A DNA stretch of 64,000 nt from NCBI RefSeq assembly GCF_000332235.1, contig NZ_CM001775.1, forward strand, positions 3,312,704 to 3,376,703, written 5' to 3'. The position numbers and the translations under genes were made by a program. Under the pieces are notes generated by a model that saw only the letters and a list, made by a program, of their open reading frames with translations, ran no database searches and was not told the DNA's origin. This document shows positions 62,327 through 64,000 of this stretch, piece after piece; positions within the stretch are counted from its first letter, which is position 1, and each line of letters opens with the position of its first letter. Origin of the DNA: Geminocystis herdmanii PCC 6308. Its GTDB lineage: Bacteria; Cyanobacteriota; Cyanobacteriia; Cyanobacteriales; Cyanobacteriaceae.

Positions 62327-63598
62327 ATGTTGCAAAATATAACTTTATTAGTAAATGATCCTACTATTATTAAAGGATTAATTGATGGTACTTTAGTTCG
62401 TTATGGTAGCGTGATTCGCTATGCTTCTGGTTTTCCTAACGGTGGGCAAATTGTCAAGCATTTAGTCGAAGCCCCTAATTTGACTAATTCTTTACTCGGT
62501 ATAGCTTCCAATCCCGTGATGGGGGGGGTTGATGTGTTAGTTAATGCCGTTGGGCATACCGTCACCATCAATAAGTTAACGGGGTTAGGCAAACAAGTAA
62601 CCGCTATGCAACAAACCCTATCTCAAGTCATGGGGTTAACCCAAATTGCGGCGGGGGCAAGTGTGCTAACTTTGGGGGTAAGTGTGGCTGGTTTTGCTTA
62701 TATGGGTTATAAACTCCATCAGATGCAAAAGTCCATTAATAAACTTCAAGAAACTATGGAGCGAGGATTTAAGGATGTTAATAGTCGCTTAGATGATATT
62801 TCTGGACAATTAGCTTATTTATATTTATTGGTGCAGGATAGTCGAGAAAAACAAGAAAATCTAGGGAAAGCGATTTCTAACATTCATAAAGCCATGTTAA
62901 TTAAAGAAATCTGCACTTTACAAGCAGAATTACAACATTTAAAACTTTTTCCTGATGAATCTCCCCTATTAGCGATAAAAACCGCTACTAATACTCGTTT
63001 ATTTTTAAGTAGTCAGGCGATGCAGTCAACCCCAGAATTAGAGGCGGAATTGCTGTTAAATAGTGATGTATCGATTCAAGGGTGGGCGGTTGCTACGGCG
63101 ACAGAAGCGCATTTACTGTTACAAATGGGGCAACATCAGGAAGCAAAAGGAATGTTAAGGGAGGAGGTAGAGAAGTTTAAAACAGTGGCTCATAATTGGA
63201 GTAATAGCCTGATAAAAGAGGGTAATTCGTCATTGTCAACGGCGTATCGTTTTTCCGCTTCTCCCTTTGCAGAATATATCACCCCCGAAAGAGTTACCAG
63301 AATTAAGGATATTTCCCCTAGTGATCTTAGTTTAAATCAGGATCAACTAAGACGCAAAAAAAATGAGGCAAATGTAGAGTTTGAAATGTCCTACGCTCAG
63401 GAAAGATACCCTAAATCATGGATACAACAACAGATTGCGATCGCTGAATATTTAGACGGTTTAAGCGAATTATTAGCGAGATTAGAGAGTTTAGAAGCCT
63501 TTGCGGATTTATGCGAAAGTCGTAACCTGAAAAGCAGTAAGGAGATTTTGCCTGATGAGAATACCCCTTCGGGATTGTATTTGTTACCTGCGGATTGA
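62327..63598 (+). CDS. Membrane/coiled-coil protein, third gene of the dynamin-like operon
   Basis: A 423-aa protein. Residues about 60-130 are hydrophobic and glycine-rich (LLGIASNPVMGGVDVLV and LTQIAAGASVLTLGVSVAGF), then a coiled coil (about 135-165: LQETMERGFKDVNSRLDD) and a helical, TPR-like C-terminal domain (AVATATEAHLLLQMGQHQEA). This layout, a hydrophobic hairpin followed by coiled coil, recalls membrane-inserting effectors, but I recognise no named family. It has ribosome binding site AAAGGAG before ATG 62327. It lies 24 bp after the previous gene and ends the operon. Confidence 0.65.
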   Translation: MLQNITLLVNDPTIIKGLIDGTLVRYGSVIRYASGFPNGGQIVKHLVEAPNLTNSLLGIASNPVMGGVDVLVNAVGHTVTINKLTGLGKQVTAMQQTLSQVMGLTQIAAGASVLTLGVSVAGFAYMGYKLHQMQKSINKLQETMERGFKDVNSRLDDISGQLAYLYLLVQDSREKQENLGKAISNIHKAMLIKEICTLQAELQHLKLFPDESPLLAIKTATNTRLFLSSQAMQSTPELEAELLLNSDVSIQGWAVATATEAHLLLQMGQHQEAKGMLREEVEKFKTVAHNWSNSLIKEGNSSLSTAYRFSASPFAEYITPERVTRIKDISPSDLSLNQDQLRRKKNEANVEFEMSYAQERYPKSWIQQQIAIAEYLDGLSELLARLESLEAFADLCESRNLKSSKEILPDENTPSGLYLLPAD

Positions 63599-63606
63599 AA
63601 ACCCGT

Positions 63607-63655
63607 AAAACAGGCTTCTAGCCTGTAATAATCAAAGCTCTAAAGAGCTTACTAC
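63607..63655. repeat. Tandem small palindromes after the dynamin-like operon
   Basis: ACAGGCTTCTAGCCTGT followed by AAGCTCTAAAGAGCTT and ACTACCAAC. They could form terminator-like hairpins; the ACTAC end resembles the GTAGT dispersed palindromes elsewhere in the window. No T-run follows. Confidence 0.45.
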
Positions 63656-63766
63656 CAACGGTTCGATCGCCAAGGGCGGCGCTGCTCGATCGAGTTTGAG
63701 GGGGGAGTTCGATCGTTTTTCGATTTTATTTATAAATTTATAAACATCACCACGAGATTTATTAAA

Positions 63767-64000
63767 GTAGGAGTAGGCATCACTGCCTAAACCTCTCTTC
63801 AGAACTGTGCATGAGACTTTCACCTCACACAGCTCCTCTCAAAAATGCCCTTTGTCATAGGTACAAGTCCTAATAACCCATATTCTTCAAAGTTGCTTGA
63901 TAATTTCTATTGGCTTCTGCCTGTTTGGCTATGCCCTTTGGAACTTTGAATACTTTTGGTATTTTTCTTATTCCCAAAGTTGGGAATTTCTTTGTAGTCG
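63767..64000 (-). ncRNA. 3' end of a group II intron (domains IV, V, VI)
   Basis: On minus, 63835-63802 is a domain V hairpin of 34 nt: GAGCTGTG at the start with the AGC catalytic triad, a GAAA tetraloop in the middle and CACAGTTC at the end. Domain VI follows (GGTTTAGGCA paired with TGCCT), with a bulged A seven bases before CTAC, the probable 3' splice site at 63767. The 3' exon then starts TTTAATAAATC. The intron extends beyond 64000, so its RT gene and 5' end are outside. Confidence 0.8.
63870..64000 (-). CDS. C-terminal fragment of an ORF in group II intron domain IV (partial)
   Basis: An open frame enters the window at 64000 and ends with TAG at 63870. It encodes about 43 residues, ending QAEANRNYQATLKNMGY. 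Its position, 35 bases before domain V, is where intron-encoded proteins end, but the fragment is too short to show reverse-transcriptase or maturase motifs. The family is therefore not proven. Confidence 0.4.
   Translation of the reverse strand, partial: TTKKFPTLGIRKIPKVFKVPKGIAKQAEANRNYQATLKNMGY

Overview
The window looks like a chromosomal segment of a unicellular, AT-rich cyanobacterium, probably near Geminocystis, Cyanobacterium or Synechocystis. I infer this from gene content: CyanoQ (psbQ), the ferredoxin-thioredoxin reductase catalytic chain, Ycf39, a Ycf45-like ATPase, DUF2854, HmpF, pilT-pilC, the cyanobacterial RpoB/RpoC2 split and a Synechocystis-type EF-G. Other signs are many CGATCG/GCGATCGC (HIP1-type) sites and intergenic gaps full of 7-bp tandem repeats. 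The species cannot be fixed without a database search.

Layout. 0.1-2.8 kb: hisIE, a methyltransferase-HIT fusion and a GT9 glycosyltransferase, all on minus. 3.0-12.2 kb: rpsT-tatD-rpoB-rpoC2 on plus. rpoC1 is absent between rpoB and rpoC2, and rpoC2 carries recent in-frame tandem duplications. 12.3-19.1 kb: a peptide-type solute-binding lipoprotein, an MscS channel, trpE, psbQ, a broken RTX-like gene split by a MITE with a perfect 9-bp target duplication, and ftrC. 19.1-26 kb: an RluA-type pseudouridine synthase, a 57-aa zinc-ribbon protein, a GIDE-like membrane protein, phoU, a creatininase-family amidohydrolase, tRNA-Ser(GGA), and a pirin gene interrupted by a tnpB-only IS200/IS605-type element. 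26-38 kb: ycf39, sufS, DUF2854, a sugar-type solute-binding lipoprotein, pilT-pilC, the Ycf45-like ATPase, a Fur-family regulator, a SIMPL-domain protein and a cluster of IS and MITE remnants. 38-46.7 kb: putA, a putative outer-membrane barrel, hmpF, carA and an HTH protein with an acidic linker.

46.9-55 kb is a heavy-metal (probably nickel/cobalt) resistance island resembling the Synechocystis nrs locus. It holds a sensor kinase and response regulator whose 3' ends overlap convergently, a phage-lysozyme-like muramidase, a DmeF-type CDF exporter, a shortened membrane-fusion-like protein and a CzcA-type RND pump. Two intergenic regions share TTTCAT-type direct repeats that are good candidates for the response-regulator operator. 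fusA (EF-G) follows and retains Cys105 and Cys242.

57.5-64 kb is accessory. It has a PD-(D/E)XK-like protein, a DUF4258/YgiT toxin-antitoxin-like pair, and an operon of a dynamin-like GTPase (G-domain broken by an internal deletion) with two membrane proteins. The pair and the dynamin operon share a nearly duplicated upstream element. The window ends inside a group II intron on minus, with domain V and domain VI visible. The dynamin operon is the best candidate for an undescribed system, although its GTPase appears dead in this strain.
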